Shown here one piece after another: positions 17,610 through 25,915 of a stretch of DNA of 64,000 nt (positions are counted from its first letter, which is position 1; every line of letters starts with the position of its first letter). A program made the translations under genes and the position numbers. The stretch comes from Streptomyces lanatus (GTDB lineage Bacteria > Actinomycetota > Actinomycetes > Streptomycetales > Streptomycetaceae): assembly GCF_014655715.1 (NCBI RefSeq), contig NZ_BNBM01000007.1, forward strand, positions 62,001-126,000, read 5' to 3'. The notes under the pieces are model-generated. The model worked only from the letters and a program-made list of their open reading frames with translations. It did no database searches and was not told the DNA's origin.

Positions 17610-18102
17610 AGGTCCCTGGTCTGCGATGTCGCCGGTGACTCCCGTGCGGATGTCGCGGATTGTGGCATAGCGGAATTACGGAGCGTTGATATCGGGTTGT
17701 GTCCTACGCGTGACTCGTCACGGCCTGGAGTCGGCGGTCCGCTCCGGTACCTTGTGTGAGATGCGAGTGGTTCCGAGCACGAGCCATGCCGGAGTTGCCC
17801 TTGAGGCGGCTCCGGATCCGGCGGTGCGCGCCGTTGCTCGCAAGGCGGGAGGGCGCTCTGTCCTCGCCTGTTCGACTCCCCGCGACAAGCGTCGCACAGT
17901 ATGCCGCACGGGTACTCCTTCACGCTGGAATATGCCCGAAGCGCTTGTTGGGGTGACTGTACGTCAACCATGCTGTCAGCTAAGGGATTCACGTTCTGTG
18001 ACCCTGGCTTTGGCCATTGTTCTGGCCATGAAAAAAATGGCTAGGATCGTGGCCCTCGTGAGGCGCGGGGCTATGTGTCCGCCGGTTCGGATGGTGTGAG
18101 CG
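17610..18102. other. 493-nt intergenic region, no supported gene
   Basis: Base composition and third-position bias are lower here than in neighbouring genes. A + strand frame from ATG 17761 runs to a stop at 18097-18099, 3 nt before the next gene, but its codon bias (many GTT, ACT, CGA, AAA) and composition do not look coding. An A-rich patch (ATGAAAAAAATGG, near 18029) is notable. A long leader or promoter of the HATPase gene is the simplest reading. Confidence 0.45.
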
Positions 18103-18573
18103 GTGCAGGTGCTTCAAGTGCAGCTGGAGATCCGGCCCGACCCCGCTGAGGTGGGGCGAGCCCGGCGGTGGGCCCGCTCGCGGCTCGCCGGGTCCGGGAT
18201 AGGTGCCGACGAGCCGCTCGCCGAGACGCTGATCCTGCTCGTCTCCGAACTGGTCACCAACGCCGTCGTGCACACCGGCTGTCCGGCCGTACTGAGCCTG
18301 TCCCTGCCGGGGGGTGCTCAGGACGCCGCCACCGTTCGCCTCGAGGTGGCCGACCGCAGCGGCCGCGCACCCGTGCCCCGCTGCGCCGACGGCGACGCGA
18401 CCGGCGGCCGCGGACTCGCCCTCGTCGATGGCCTCGCGGACCGCTGGGGCTGGTGCTCCGAGGGCGCCGGCAAGCGCATCTGGTGCGAACTGGACCGCGG
18501 CACGCAGTCGCAGAACGCCGCCTATGGCAGCGGGGTCTCGGCCTATGAAGGGCTCGCGTACGAGGCGGTGTGA
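18103..18573 (+). CDS. HATPase-domain anti-sigma regulatory kinase-like protein
   Basis: A 156-residue single GHKL ATPase domain of the RsbW/SpoIIAB class common in Streptomyces. The N-box is LVSELVTNAVVH. The G1 region is LEVADRSGRAPVP and the G2 region is GGRGLALVDGLADRWGW. Members bind ATP and phosphorylate STAS antagonists or hold sigma factors. The nearest STAS gene in the window is at 12.9 kb. GTG at 18103 is assumed; an in-frame GTG at 18109 is also possible. Confidence 0.85.
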   Translation: MQVLQVQLEIRPDPAEVGRARRWARSRLAGSGIGADEPLAETLILLVSELVTNAVVHTGCPAVLSLSLPGGAQDAATVRLEVADRSGRAPVPRCADGDATGGRGLALVDGLADRWGWCSEGAGKRIWCELDRGTQSQNAAYGSGVSAYEGLAYEAV

Positions 18574-18986
18574 CGGGCGCATGGCGCGGCAATCGCGCCG
18601 GGTTCGGTGCACGGTTGCAGAAGGCGCTGTCCCGTTCGGGCCGACGAGCGACGGTGCGCCTGGGCATGCTCCCGTGCGCGGCTCCGGAAAATAGGGCGTA
18701 AGTAACAAATCCCCGACGTGGTGTTGACGCGGCGTGTCCGTTTGATCACGCTTGTGGTCAGCGATTCGCCGTGAGGGGACGACGAGGACTTCGGTGACGG
18801 AAGCCCTTGCCGAGCGTGGGTCGTGAATCGGCGTCGGTCCTCTCCCCGGGCCAGGAGAGATCGGGGCGGGTACGCCGGAGTCGGGTGGCGGCGCGCGGTG
18901 TCGTCCTCGGGGTGGTTGGGGCATCACCCCGTTCGGGCGCGGCCGAGGGCTGGGGGAGCCGCGCCGCCAACCGATCTCACCGGCCG
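18574..18986. other. 413-nt intergenic region, no supported gene
   Basis: The region lies between the HATPase gene (+) and the end of the cyclase gene (-). A TTGACG hexamer at about 18723 and the TGATCACG word after it look promoter-like, but nothing downstream on the + strand before 18986 reads as a real gene. Short GTG frames near 18794-18823 stop early or lack codon bias. Confidence 0.4.
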
Positions 18987-19913
18987 TCAGAGCACCGCCA
19001 CGGGCGCCACGGGCGTCCCTGTGCCGCCGACGAAGGGCTCCGGCATCGCCGACAGCAGGAACTCATGGCGGCCTTCTTGTCCACAGGCTGTGGACAACTC
19101 TTCGAGATTCCAGTTCTGCCCCTGGAGCATCCCCATCTCCACCAGGTCCAGCGCATGCACCGGCAGCCACAAATCCTCTGTCTCGGGCGGAAATATCTCG
19201 AATGTGAGGGTGTCATTGGCGACAGCCGCCACATCGCGCGCGTGGAACCACTCCGGCGTACGGATCGACAGACCGGGCGACGGATAGCCGTACGCGTGCT
19301 TGTCCCCGGCGAGAAGGACCTGGATCTGCCCCGTCCGTACGAGCACGATGTCACCGGCACGCACACGCGTGCCCGCCAGTTCCTCGGCCGCCTCCAGGTC
19401 CTCCGGGGTGACCGCGTGCCCGCCGTCGAGCCGGGCGACGCCACGCGCGCGTGCCACGTCCAGCAGCACCCCGCGCGAGACGATGTGCCGCGCCTTGTCG
19501 ATGCCGCTGAACTCGGCGCCGCCGTGCGCGGTGATGGAGTCGGCGGGGCGGCCGTTGTAGAGCCGGCCCGAGTGCGAGACATGGGTGAGCGCGTCCCAGT
19601 GGGTGGCCGCCTGCAGGCCCATGGTCACGATGTCGTCGCTGCAGGCGACGGTTCCGGGGCCGAACAGCTCCTGATTGATCTGCACCATCGCGTGCAGGGG
19701 GTTGATCCGCCCGGGGATCATCCCGGTCTGCACGCCGTCCTGTTGCAGGGGCAGGGCGAGCGGGACGCGACGGCCGGTGCGGACGCAGGCCGCCGCCTCG
19801 CGCACGACCTCGTCGGTGATGAGGTTCAGGGTGCCGATCTCGTCGTCGGCGCCCCAACGCCCCCAGTTGTTCACGCGCTTGGCGATCTCGTGGAACGCGT
19901 CCGGCAGTGACAT
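18987..19913 (-). CDS. cyclase family metal-dependent hydrolase
   Basis: A 308-residue member of the cyclase/kynurenine-formamidase-like family. The metal-binding motif appears as THWDALTHVSH, matching HxGTHxDxPxH with changes. It carries a family-typical NNWGRWGADDEIGTLNLIT start region. Members hydrolyse cyclic amides, lactones or diketones. In this CoA-degradation setting a ring-opening hydrolase is plausible, which is inference. ATG at 19913 follows GGGA. It is divergent from the SDR operon, with two operator copies in the shared 96-nt gap. Confidence 0.85.
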   Translation of the reverse strand: MSLPDAFHEIAKRVNNWGRWGADDEIGTLNLITDEVVREAAACVRTGRRVPLALPLQQDGVQTGMIPGRINPLHAMVQINQELFGPGTVACSDDIVTMGLQAATHWDALTHVSHSGRLYNGRPADSITAHGGAEFSGIDKARHIVSRGVLLDVARARGVARLDGGHAVTPEDLEAAEELAGTRVRAGDIVLVRTGQIQVLLAGDKHAYGYPSPGLSIRTPEWFHARDVAAVANDTLTFEIFPPETEDLWLPVHALDLVEMGMLQGQNWNLEELSTACGQEGRHEFLLSAMPEPFVGGTGTPVAPVAVL

Positions 19914-19944
19914 GAGTCCCTCCCCGGGGCTTGTCTCCGCGTAT

Positions 19945-19959
19945 CTGACGGGTCGTAGA
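19945..19959. promoter_or_regulatory. TetR-type operator candidate 3 (imperfect)
   Basis: CTGACG GGT CGTAGA: a perfect left half and a degenerate right half. It lies 31 nt upstream of the cyclase start and 27 bp centre-to-centre from the better copy at 19972. Weak when considered alone. Confidence 0.5.
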
Positions 19960-19971
19960 ATCAAGTCGAAT

Positions 19972-19986
19972 CTAACGGACCGTCAG
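19972..19986. promoter_or_regulatory. TetR-type operator candidate 4 (CTAACG GAC CGTCAG)
   Basis: One mismatch from the 15-bp consensus. It is 23 nt before the GTG of the SDR gene that leads the SDR-dehydrogenase-alcohol dehydrogenase operon. Confidence 0.75.
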
Positions 19987-20009
19987 AAACTGCGGGAAGG
20001 GGCCGGGGC

Positions 20010-20924
20010 GTGGGGAACTTCTTGGCAGGCAAGGTCGTCGCCGTCACGGGCGCCGGACGGGGCATCGGGCGGGCGGTGGCACTGGCGGCCGCCGCCGAAG
20101 GGGCGCGGGTCGTCGTCAACGACTACGGCGTGGCCATGGACGGGGGCTCGCCGACCAGTGAGGTCGCCTCGGGTGTCGTCAAGGAGATCGAGGCGGCGGG
20201 CGGCGAAGCGGTCGCCGTCGCCGACGACGTGTCCACGATGGCGGGTGGGCAGCGGATCGTGGACGTCGCGCTGTCGTCGTACGGGCGGCTCGACGGGGTC
20301 GTGTGCGTCGCCGGGATCCTGCGTGAGCGGATGCTGTTCAACATGACCGAGGACGAGTGGGATCCGGTGGTCGCCACTCATCTGAAGGGGACGTTCACGG
20401 TTTTCCGGGCGGCTTCGGCTGTGATGCGGCGGCAGCGGGCCGGGACCTTGATCGGGTTCACCAGTGGGAATCATCAAGGGTCGGTTTCGCAGGCCAACTA
20501 CAGCGCGGCGAAGGGCGGGATCATCTCGCTCGTGCGGAGCGCCGCGCTGGGGCTGCACAAGTACGGGGTGACCGCGAACGCGGTGGCTCCTGTTGCCCGT
20601 ACTCGGATGTCGGCCAATGTGCCGATGGAGCTCTCGGAGATCGGGGAGCCGGAGGATGTGGCGGCGCTGGTGGTGTATCTGCTGTCGGATTCGGCTCGGG
20701 AGTACGGGGTGACGGGGCAGGTGTACACCGTTGCCGGGGCGAAGATCGCGGTGTGGGCGCAGCCGCGGGAGCTGCGCGCCGCCTATGCCGACGGTTCTTG
20801 GACGGCTGAGCGGATCGCCGAGGTGCTGCCGGGGTCGGTGGGGGTGGATCCGATGCCGATGTTGGAGCGGGTGGAGGGGATGGAGAGGGCTGCGCGGGCG
20901 GGTGATCGGCCGAACGCCCAGTAG
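20010..20924 (+). CDS. short-chain dehydrogenase, 3-hydroxyacyl-CoA dehydrogenase type
   Basis: A 304-residue classical SDR using NAD(P). The cofactor motif is TGAGRGIG and the NDYG strand end is typical of the hydroxyacyl-CoA dehydrogenase part of multifunctional enzymes. The active-site Ser region (GFTSGNHQGS) is followed by YSAAK with the catalytic Tyr and Lys. The C-terminal tail of about 50 residues is longer than in minimal SDRs. GTG at 20010 has GGAAGG upstream. It leads an operon with an acyl-CoA dehydrogenase and a zinc alcohol dehydrogenase and probably oxidises a 3-hydroxyacyl-CoA. Confidence 0.88.
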   Translation: MGNFLAGKVVAVTGAGRGIGRAVALAAAAEGARVVVNDYGVAMDGGSPTSEVASGVVKEIEAAGGEAVAVADDVSTMAGGQRIVDVALSSYGRLDGVVCVAGILRERMLFNMTEDEWDPVVATHLKGTFTVFRAASAVMRRQRAGTLIGFTSGNHQGSVSQANYSAAKGGIISLVRSAALGLHKYGVTANAVAPVARTRMSANVPMELSEIGEPEDVAALVVYLLSDSAREYGVTGQVYTVAGAKIAVWAQPRELRAAYADGSWTAERIAEVLPGSVGVDPMPMLERVEGMERAARAGDRPNAQ

Positions 20925-20944
20925 CTCGGGCCTGTTCCCCCGGT

Positions 20945-21023
20945 CGGCGGCTGCGGGTTGGTTGTGGCTGGTCGCGCCCACGCGGCGGAGCCGCACATCG
21001 ATACAGCCCCGCGCCCCTAGGGG
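20945..21023 (+). repeat. dispersed Streptomyces intergenic repeat, copy 2
   Basis: GGCGGCTGCGGGTTGG, TGGTCGCGCCCACGCGG, CGGAGCCGCA and CAGCCCCGCGCCCCTAGGG occur in the same order as in copy 1 (3338-3414, opposite strand). It lies between the SDR gene and the dehydrogenase gene, inside an apparent operon, so it would be transcribed and could form a hairpin. Confidence 0.75.
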
Positions 21024-21055
21024 GTGCATCTGACCGGCGATTGGAGGAGACGTCA

Positions 21056-22201
21056 GTGGACTTTGGGTTCAGTGCCGAGGATGACGTGTTTCGTGCGGAG
21101 GTCAGGGTCTGGCTTGCCGAGCATGCCGAAGGCGGGCAGGAGCGACGGGTGTGGGAGCGGACACTCGGCAAAGGCGGCTGGATCGGACTCGGGTGGGGTG
21201 AGGGTGGGTACGGGAACCGGACCGCGACGCTCACCCAGCAAGTGGTGTGGGCGGAGGAATACGCGCGGTCGGGGGCGCCCCCGCGCTCCGGGCACATCGG
21301 GGAGAAGCTGCTGGCGCCTACGTTGCTCGCGCACGGGAGCGAGGAGCAGAAGGCGCGCTTTCTGCCGCCGATCGCGCTCGGGGAGGAGCTGTGGTGCCAG
21401 GGGTACAGCGAGCCCGGGGCGGGGTCGGACCTCGCCGGGGTGCGGACCAGGGCCGAGCGGGGCTCGGACGGGACGTACCGCGTCACCGGGCAGAAGATCT
21501 GGACCTCCCTCGCCCATGAGGCGGACTGGTGCTTCGTGCTGGCGCGCACCGAGCCGGAGTCGCGCCGGCATCACGGCCTGAGCTTTCTGCTGGTCCCGAT
21601 GGACCAGCCGGGGCGTATCGAGGTGCGGCCCATCCGGCAGATGACCGGGACCAGCGACTTCAACGAGGTCTTCTTCGACGGCGCGCACGCGGAGCATGTC
21701 GTCGGGGGTGAGGGCGCGGGGTGGAAGGTCGCGATGAGCCTGCTCGGGTTCGAGCGGGGGGTGTCCACGCTCGCCCAGCAGATCGGCTTCGCGGGGGAGC
21801 TGGCGCGGGTCGTGGGCGCGGCGGTGCGGTCCGGTGCGGTGGAGGATCCCGTGCTGCGGGATCGGCTGGTGCGGCAGTGGGCCGAGTTGCGGGTGATGCG
21901 GTGGAACGCGCTGCGGACGCTGGGGGGTTCGGGGGGCCCGGGGGCACCGAGTGTGGCGAAGCTGCTGTGGGGCGGCTGGCATCAGCGGCTCGGGGAGCTG
22001 GCGATGCAGGTACGGGGCGCCGGGGCGAGCGTGGGGCCGCAGGAGTGGGCGCCGTCAGCGCCGTATGAACTCGACGACGCACAGCATCTGTTCCTCTTCT
22101 CGCGCGCCGACACGATCTACGGGGGCTCGGACCAGGTTCAGCGCACGATCATCGCCGAGCGGGTGCTCGGTCTGCCCAGGGAGCCCAAGGGGGTCGTCTG
22201 A
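21056..22201 (+). CDS. acyl-CoA dehydrogenase, alpha-type
   Basis: A 381-residue FAD acyl-CoA dehydrogenase. The middle domain has WCQGYSEPGAGSDLAGVRT and GQKIWTSLA. The classical YEGT Glu is replaced (IYGGSDQVQRTIIAERVLGLP). Glu233 in LGFERG matches the alternative base position seen in the dehydrogenase at 15.6 kb. No beta-type gene is adjacent; the nearest other beta-type candidate is at 45.7 kb. GTG at 21056 follows GGAGGAG. Its stop overlaps the ATG of the alcohol dehydrogenase gene (TGATG), so the two are coupled. Confidence 0.87.
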   Translation: MDFGFSAEDDVFRAEVRVWLAEHAEGGQERRVWERTLGKGGWIGLGWGEGGYGNRTATLTQQVVWAEEYARSGAPPRSGHIGEKLLAPTLLAHGSEEQKARFLPPIALGEELWCQGYSEPGAGSDLAGVRTRAERGSDGTYRVTGQKIWTSLAHEADWCFVLARTEPESRRHHGLSFLLVPMDQPGRIEVRPIRQMTGTSDFNEVFFDGAHAEHVVGGEGAGWKVAMSLLGFERGVSTLAQQIGFAGELARVVGAAVRSGAVEDPVLRDRLVRQWAELRVMRWNALRTLGGSGGPGAPSVAKLLWGGWHQRLGELAMQVRGAGASVGPQEWAPSAPYELDDAQHLFLFSRADTIYGGSDQVQRTIIAERVLGLPREPKGVV

Positions 22202-23250
22202 TGCGCGCAGTGATGTACGACGGCAAGCGGGTCGAGGTCGTGGACGATCTGGAGGTGCGGGACCCGGGGCCGGGCGAGGTGCTGGTCGCCATCTCGGCGG
22301 CCGGGTTGTGTCACAGCGATCTGTCGGTGGTGGACGGGACCATACCTTTCCCTGTTCCTGTGGTGCTGGGCCATGAGGGGGCGGGGGTCGTCGAAGCGGT
22401 GGGTGTGGGCGTCACCCATGTCGAGCCCGGAGACCATGTGGCCCTGTCCACGCTGGCCAACTGCGGTGTGTGTGCCGAATGCGACCGGGGGCGGCCGACC
22501 ATGTGCCGGCAGGCCATAGGGCGGCCGGGGCGGCCGTTCCGGCGGGGCGAGCAGGCGGTGTTCCAGTTCGCGTCCAACTCCGCCTTCGCCGAACGGACCG
22601 TGGTCAAGGCCGTGCAGGCGGTGCGGATACCGAAGGACATCCCCCTGCCGTCCGCCGCGCTGATCGGGTGCGGGGTGCTCACAGGTGTGGGCGCCGTACT
22701 GAACCGGGCGCGGGTCGATCGTGGCGACCGGGTGGTCGTGATCGGCGCCGGCGGGATCGGGCTCAACGTCATCCAGGGGGCCCGGATCGCGGGGGCGCTG
22801 CGGATCGTGGCGGTGGACGCCAATCCGGCGAAGGAGGCGGTGGCGCGGCAGTTCGGGGCGACGGACTTCCTGACCTCGGTGGAGGGGGTACGGGAGCTGC
22901 TGCCGACGGGGGCGGACCACACCTTCGAGTGCGTGGGGCGGGTCGAGCTGATCCGGGCGGCCGTCGATCTCCTCGACCGCCATGGACAGGCGGTCCTGCT
23001 CGGGGTACCGGCGGCCACGGCCGAGGCGTCCTTCCTGGTCTCCTCGATGTACCTGGACAAGTCGATCCTGGGCTGCCGGTACGGGTCGTCGCGGCCGCAG
23101 CGGGACATCGCGCTGTACGCCGAGCTGTATCGGGACGGGCGGCTGCTGCTCGATGAGCTGGTGACGCAGACGTATCCGGTGGAGGACTTCGAGCGGGCGG
23201 TGGCGGATGCGGAGGCGGGGAAGGTGGCGCGGGGGGTGGTGACGTTCTAG
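22201..23250 (+). CDS. zinc-dependent alcohol dehydrogenase
   Basis: A 349-residue medium-chain dehydrogenase. The catalytic zinc site is in GLCHSDL and GHEGAGVVE. The structural zinc lobe has the Cx2Cx2Cx7C pattern CGVCAECDRGRPTMC. The NAD site is VIGAGGIGLNVIQGA. It is similar to class III and mycothiol-type or NDMA-dependent alcohol dehydrogenases. It is coupled to the upstream dehydrogenase and lies in the operator-controlled SDR operon, so it likely oxidises a hydroxyl group of a pathway intermediate or released alcohol. Confidence 0.9.
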   Translation: MRAVMYDGKRVEVVDDLEVRDPGPGEVLVAISAAGLCHSDLSVVDGTIPFPVPVVLGHEGAGVVEAVGVGVTHVEPGDHVALSTLANCGVCAECDRGRPTMCRQAIGRPGRPFRRGEQAVFQFASNSAFAERTVVKAVQAVRIPKDIPLPSAALIGCGVLTGVGAVLNRARVDRGDRVVVIGAGGIGLNVIQGARIAGALRIVAVDANPAKEAVARQFGATDFLTSVEGVRELLPTGADHTFECVGRVELIRAAVDLLDRHGQAVLLGVPAATAEASFLVSSMYLDKSILGCRYGSSRPQRDIALYAELYRDGRLLLDELVTQTYPVEDFERAVADAEAGKVARGVVTF

Positions 23251-23297
23251 GTGTAGCGGGCGGAGGCTGGCTCACGTGGTAAGCAGCGACAGCCGTC

Positions 23298-24062
23298 CTA
23301 CGCCACTGCCGTCGCCGCGGCCATGAACATCGGCAGTGCCAGGAAGAGCCGGTCGCTCTCCGCCCGCTCACGCTGCTCGGCGATCCAACTCGCCGTCTGC
23401 TCGGATGTGAGGGCGCCGGTGGAGCGGGCTCCCTCGGCGAGACCGCTGAGCAGCGGCAGCGTCGCCGGTCCGGTGAGCACGGCGGTGTGTACCTCGACCG
23501 TCACCTCGCCGAAGCCGGCGTCCAGAAGCAGATTGCGGTAACGGCGGGCGGTGCGCGGGCCGGCGATCAGGTCGGCTCGGGCGTGCACGATCCTGCGCGT
23601 GAGTGCGGCATCGTCGGAGTCGATGACGAACGTGTCCCAGTCCTGTCCGACCAGAACGATCCGGCCGCCGGGCACGAGAACCCTGCGTGCCTCCGCCAGC
23701 GCCCGCTCCGGCTCGGCCAGTTCATGGAACACCTTGTCGGCCCGGTAGCCGTCCATCGAGGAGGCGGCCAGCGGCAGTTCGTACGCCCCCGCGAGGCGGA
23801 AGCCGGACTGGGGCCAGCGGGCGCGGGCGACGGCGAGCATCCGCTCGCTCGGGTCCACGCCGACGGCTCTCGTGCCCCGGTGGGCCAGTTCCGCCACGGC
23901 CCGTCCCGCGCCGCAGCCCACGTCCACCACGGTCCTTCCGGCGCCGAGCAGGTCGTACGACAGCGAACGCAGCTCAGCGGCACCCGGCAGCCGGTCCGCG
24001 GCGTCGAGCCGCGCGACGAGGTCGTCCGTCGGCCGAGGTGCCTGTTCGGTCTCCTTGTTCAT
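23298..24062 (-). CDS. SAM-dependent class I methyltransferase
   Basis: A 254-residue methyltransferase of the UbiE-like type. Motif I is VVDVGCGAGRAVAEL, the acidic strand end is AVGVDPSERML, and motif post-I/III reads VLVPGGRIVLVGQDWD. The start is taken at ATG 24062 (MNKETEQAP); it has no clear ribosome site and could be leaderless. It is divergent from a MerR-type gene 28 nt away, an arrangement that suggests control by that regulator. Substrate unknown. Confidence 0.83.
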   Translation of the reverse strand: MNKETEQAPRPTDDLVARLDAADRLPGAAELRSLSYDLLGAGRTVVDVGCGAGRAVAELAHRGTRAVGVDPSERMLAVARARWPQSGFRLAGAYELPLAASSMDGYRADKVFHELAEPERALAEARRVLVPGGRIVLVGQDWDTFVIDSDDAALTRRIVHARADLIAGPRTARRYRNLLLDAGFGEVTVEVHTAVLTGPATLPLLSGLAEGARSTGALTSEQTASWIAEQRERAESDRLFLALPMFMAAATAVA

Positions 24063-24075
24063 GCGAGCCAGGCTG

Positions 24076-24088
24076 CGACTTAATGTCG
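24076..24088. promoter_or_regulatory. possible MerR-family dyad
   Basis: CGACTTAATGTCG is an imperfect inverted repeat in the 28-nt gap between the methyltransferase and MerR-type starts. A TTGACT hexamer on the minus strand (24095-24100) could be the -35 box of the methyltransferase promoter, with the dyad in its spacer as in MerR-controlled promoters. The -10 element is not clear. Confidence 0.4.
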
Positions 24089-24090
24089 GC

Positions 24091-24504
24091 ATGAAGTCAA
24101 GCGAGCGCGGTTCCATGACCATCGGCGCCCTCGCCGAACGCTTCGGCCTGGCCCCGCACGTCCTGCGCCACTGGGAGGCGATGGGACTGCTCACGCCCGC
24201 CCGCGATGCCGCGGGCCGCCGCCGCTATCAGAACGCCGACCTCACGCGCGTGGCCGTCATCCTGCGCGCCAAGGAGGCAGGCCTCTCCCTCGACACCATC
24301 CGCTCCCTGACCGCGACGACCGATCCCGCCCGCCGCAAAGGCATCCTGGACGAGGAGGCCCGGGCACTTCGCTCCCGTATCGCGGCCGCGCGGGCATCGC
24401 TCGAACTCGTGGAGTGCGCCTTGGGCTGCGGCCACGACGACGTCACTCAGTGCGCCCACTTCCAACAGGTGCTGGCGGATCGCGTCGGCTCGACAGCCCC
24501 CTGA
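24091..24504 (+). CDS. MerR-family transcriptional regulator
   Basis: A 137-residue regulator. The winged HTH begins TIGALAERFGLAPHVLRHWEAMGLLTP and a dimerisation coiled coil follows. The C-terminal part has a short Cys/His-containing segment (CALGCGHDDVTQCAHF) that may bind metal or sense thiols. The start may be ATG 24091 or, leaving the conserved domain intact, ATG 24115. It probably controls itself and the divergent methyltransferase gene. Confidence 0.85.
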   Translation: MKSSERGSMTIGALAERFGLAPHVLRHWEAMGLLTPARDAAGRRRYQNADLTRVAVILRAKEAGLSLDTIRSLTATTDPARRKGILDEEARALRSRIAAARASLELVECALGCGHDDVTQCAHFQQVLADRVGSTAP

Positions 24505-24533
24505 ACGTCCCGTGAGGCCTTCCAGGTCGCGGC

Positions 24534-25844
24534 TCAGGCCACAGCCAGGTCGTCCGTCGTACGCCGCCGGATCACCAGCGCCATCAGCGCCGCCACCGCG
24601 CACAGCGCCCCCGCCGCGTACCAGACCATGTCGTACGAGCCGAAGGCGTCCCGTGCGACTCCGCCGAGGAAGGCCACAAGCGCGGCGCCGACCTGGTGGG
24701 AGGCGAGGACCCAGCCGAAGACGATCGCGCTGTCGTCGCCGTACTGCTCGCGGCACAGGGCGACGGTGGGCGGGACGGTGGCGACCCAGTCGAGGCCGTA
24801 GAAGACGATGAAGAACAGCATGGGTGGATGGACGGTGGGGGCGAGGAGGATCGGAAGGAAGAGGAGCGAGATGCCGCGGAAGGCGTAGTAGACGGCGAGC
24901 AGGCGGCGCGGTTCGAAGCGGTCGGTGAGCCAGCCGGAGGCGATCGTGCCTACGACGTCGAAGACGCCGATGACCGCGAGCAGCGAGGCGGCGGCCGTGA
25001 CGGGCATGTGCTCGTCGTGGGCGGCGGGCACGAAGTGGGTCTGGATGAGGCCGTTGGTGGAGGCGCCGCAGATCGCGAAGGTGCCGGCCAGCAGCCAGAA
25101 GGGGCCGGTTCGGGCCGCCGAGAAGAGCACGGTGACCGCCCTGCGAGCGGCGCCCCGCGCGGGAGGCGGCTTGGGTATGAACTCCGCGGAGCCGTACGGC
25201 TTCAGGCCCACGTCGGCCGGGTGGTCGCGCAGCAGCAGCCAGACGAACGGGACGACCGCGAGGGCGGTGAGCGCGACCGTGACGGCCGCCGGGCGCCAGC
25301 TGTGCTCCTCGACCATCCAGGACAGCAGCGGCAGGAAGATCAGCTGGCCGGAGGCCGACGCGGCGGTGAGGATGCCCGTGACCAGGCCGCGCCGCTCGGT
25401 GAACCAGCGGTTGGTGACGGTGGCCGCGAACGCCAGCGCCATGGAACCGGTGCCGAGTCCCACCAGCAGGCCCCAGCACAGCAGCAGTTGCCAGGCGGCC
25501 GTCATCCAGTACGTCAGGCCCGAGCCGAGCGCGATCACGGTCAGCGCGACCGCGACGACCCGCCGGATGCCGAAGCGGTCCATCAGGGCGGCGGCGAAGG
25601 GGGCGGTGAGGCCGTACAGGGCGAGGTTGACGGAGACGGCGGCGCCGATCGTGCCGCGCGACCAGCCGAAGTCCTCGTTCAGCGGGTCTATGAGAAGGCC
25701 CGGCAAGGAACGGAAGGCAGCGGCACCGAGGATCGTCACGAAGGTGACGGCGGCGACGAACCAGGCGCGGTGGATGCGGGGACGGCGTCGTTCCGGCAAG
25801 GGCCGGGCGTCGGCTGCGGCTGTGGCTTCGGTTGTCTGCGTCAC
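24534..25844 (-). CDS. MFS transporter, OFA-like
   Basis: A 436-residue transporter with about twelve membrane helices. The helix 2-3 loop reads AALMDRFGIRRV, typical of the major facilitator superfamily. The central loop carries a Pro/Arg-rich stretch. It resembles the oxalate/formate-antiporter-like (monocarboxylate) subfamily. It is divergent from an AraC-type regulator with a 71-nt gap and may be its target. It could import an organic acid, but the substrate is unproven. Confidence 0.88.
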   Translation of the reverse strand: MTQTTEATAAADARPLPERRRPRIHRAWFVAAVTFVTILGAAAFRSLPGLLIDPLNEDFGWSRGTIGAAVSVNLALYGLTAPFAAALMDRFGIRRVVAVALTVIALGSGLTYWMTAAWQLLLCWGLLVGLGTGSMALAFAATVTNRWFTERRGLVTGILTAASASGQLIFLPLLSWMVEEHSWRPAAVTVALTALAVVPFVWLLLRDHPADVGLKPYGSAEFIPKPPPARGAARRAVTVLFSAARTGPFWLLAGTFAICGASTNGLIQTHFVPAAHDEHMPVTAAASLLAVIGVFDVVGTIASGWLTDRFEPRRLLAVYYAFRGISLLFLPILLAPTVHPPMLFFIVFYGLDWVATVPPTVALCREQYGDDSAIVFGWVLASHQVGAALVAFLGGVARDAFGSYDMVWYAAGALCAVAALMALVIRRRTTDDLAVA

Positions 25845-25915
25845 GACAACGAGCTTCGGGCCTGCGCCGCGACAGATCCATTGGCCCGAAGGACAGCATT
25901 CGTTAGGATCGGGCC

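Noticed and set aside
17868..17885. GTTCGACTC word resembling a tRNA T-loop
   Set aside because: The flanking bases do not pair into a T-stem and no acceptor or anticodon arm is found.
17761..18099. Possible + strand gene starting MRVVPSTSHAG
   Set aside because: Codon third positions are not GC-biased, the C-terminal part looks random and no ribosome site is present.
17989..18927. Minus-strand frame opposite the HATPase gene
   Set aside because: It overlaps a clearly recognisable HATPase domain and has Pro/Arg-rich shadow composition.
21029..21056. CTGACC ... ACGTCAG near the start of the 21.1-kb dehydrogenase gene
   Set aside because: The half-sites are 14 nt apart instead of 3 and one arm is imperfect; the gene is already downstream of the SDR operator.
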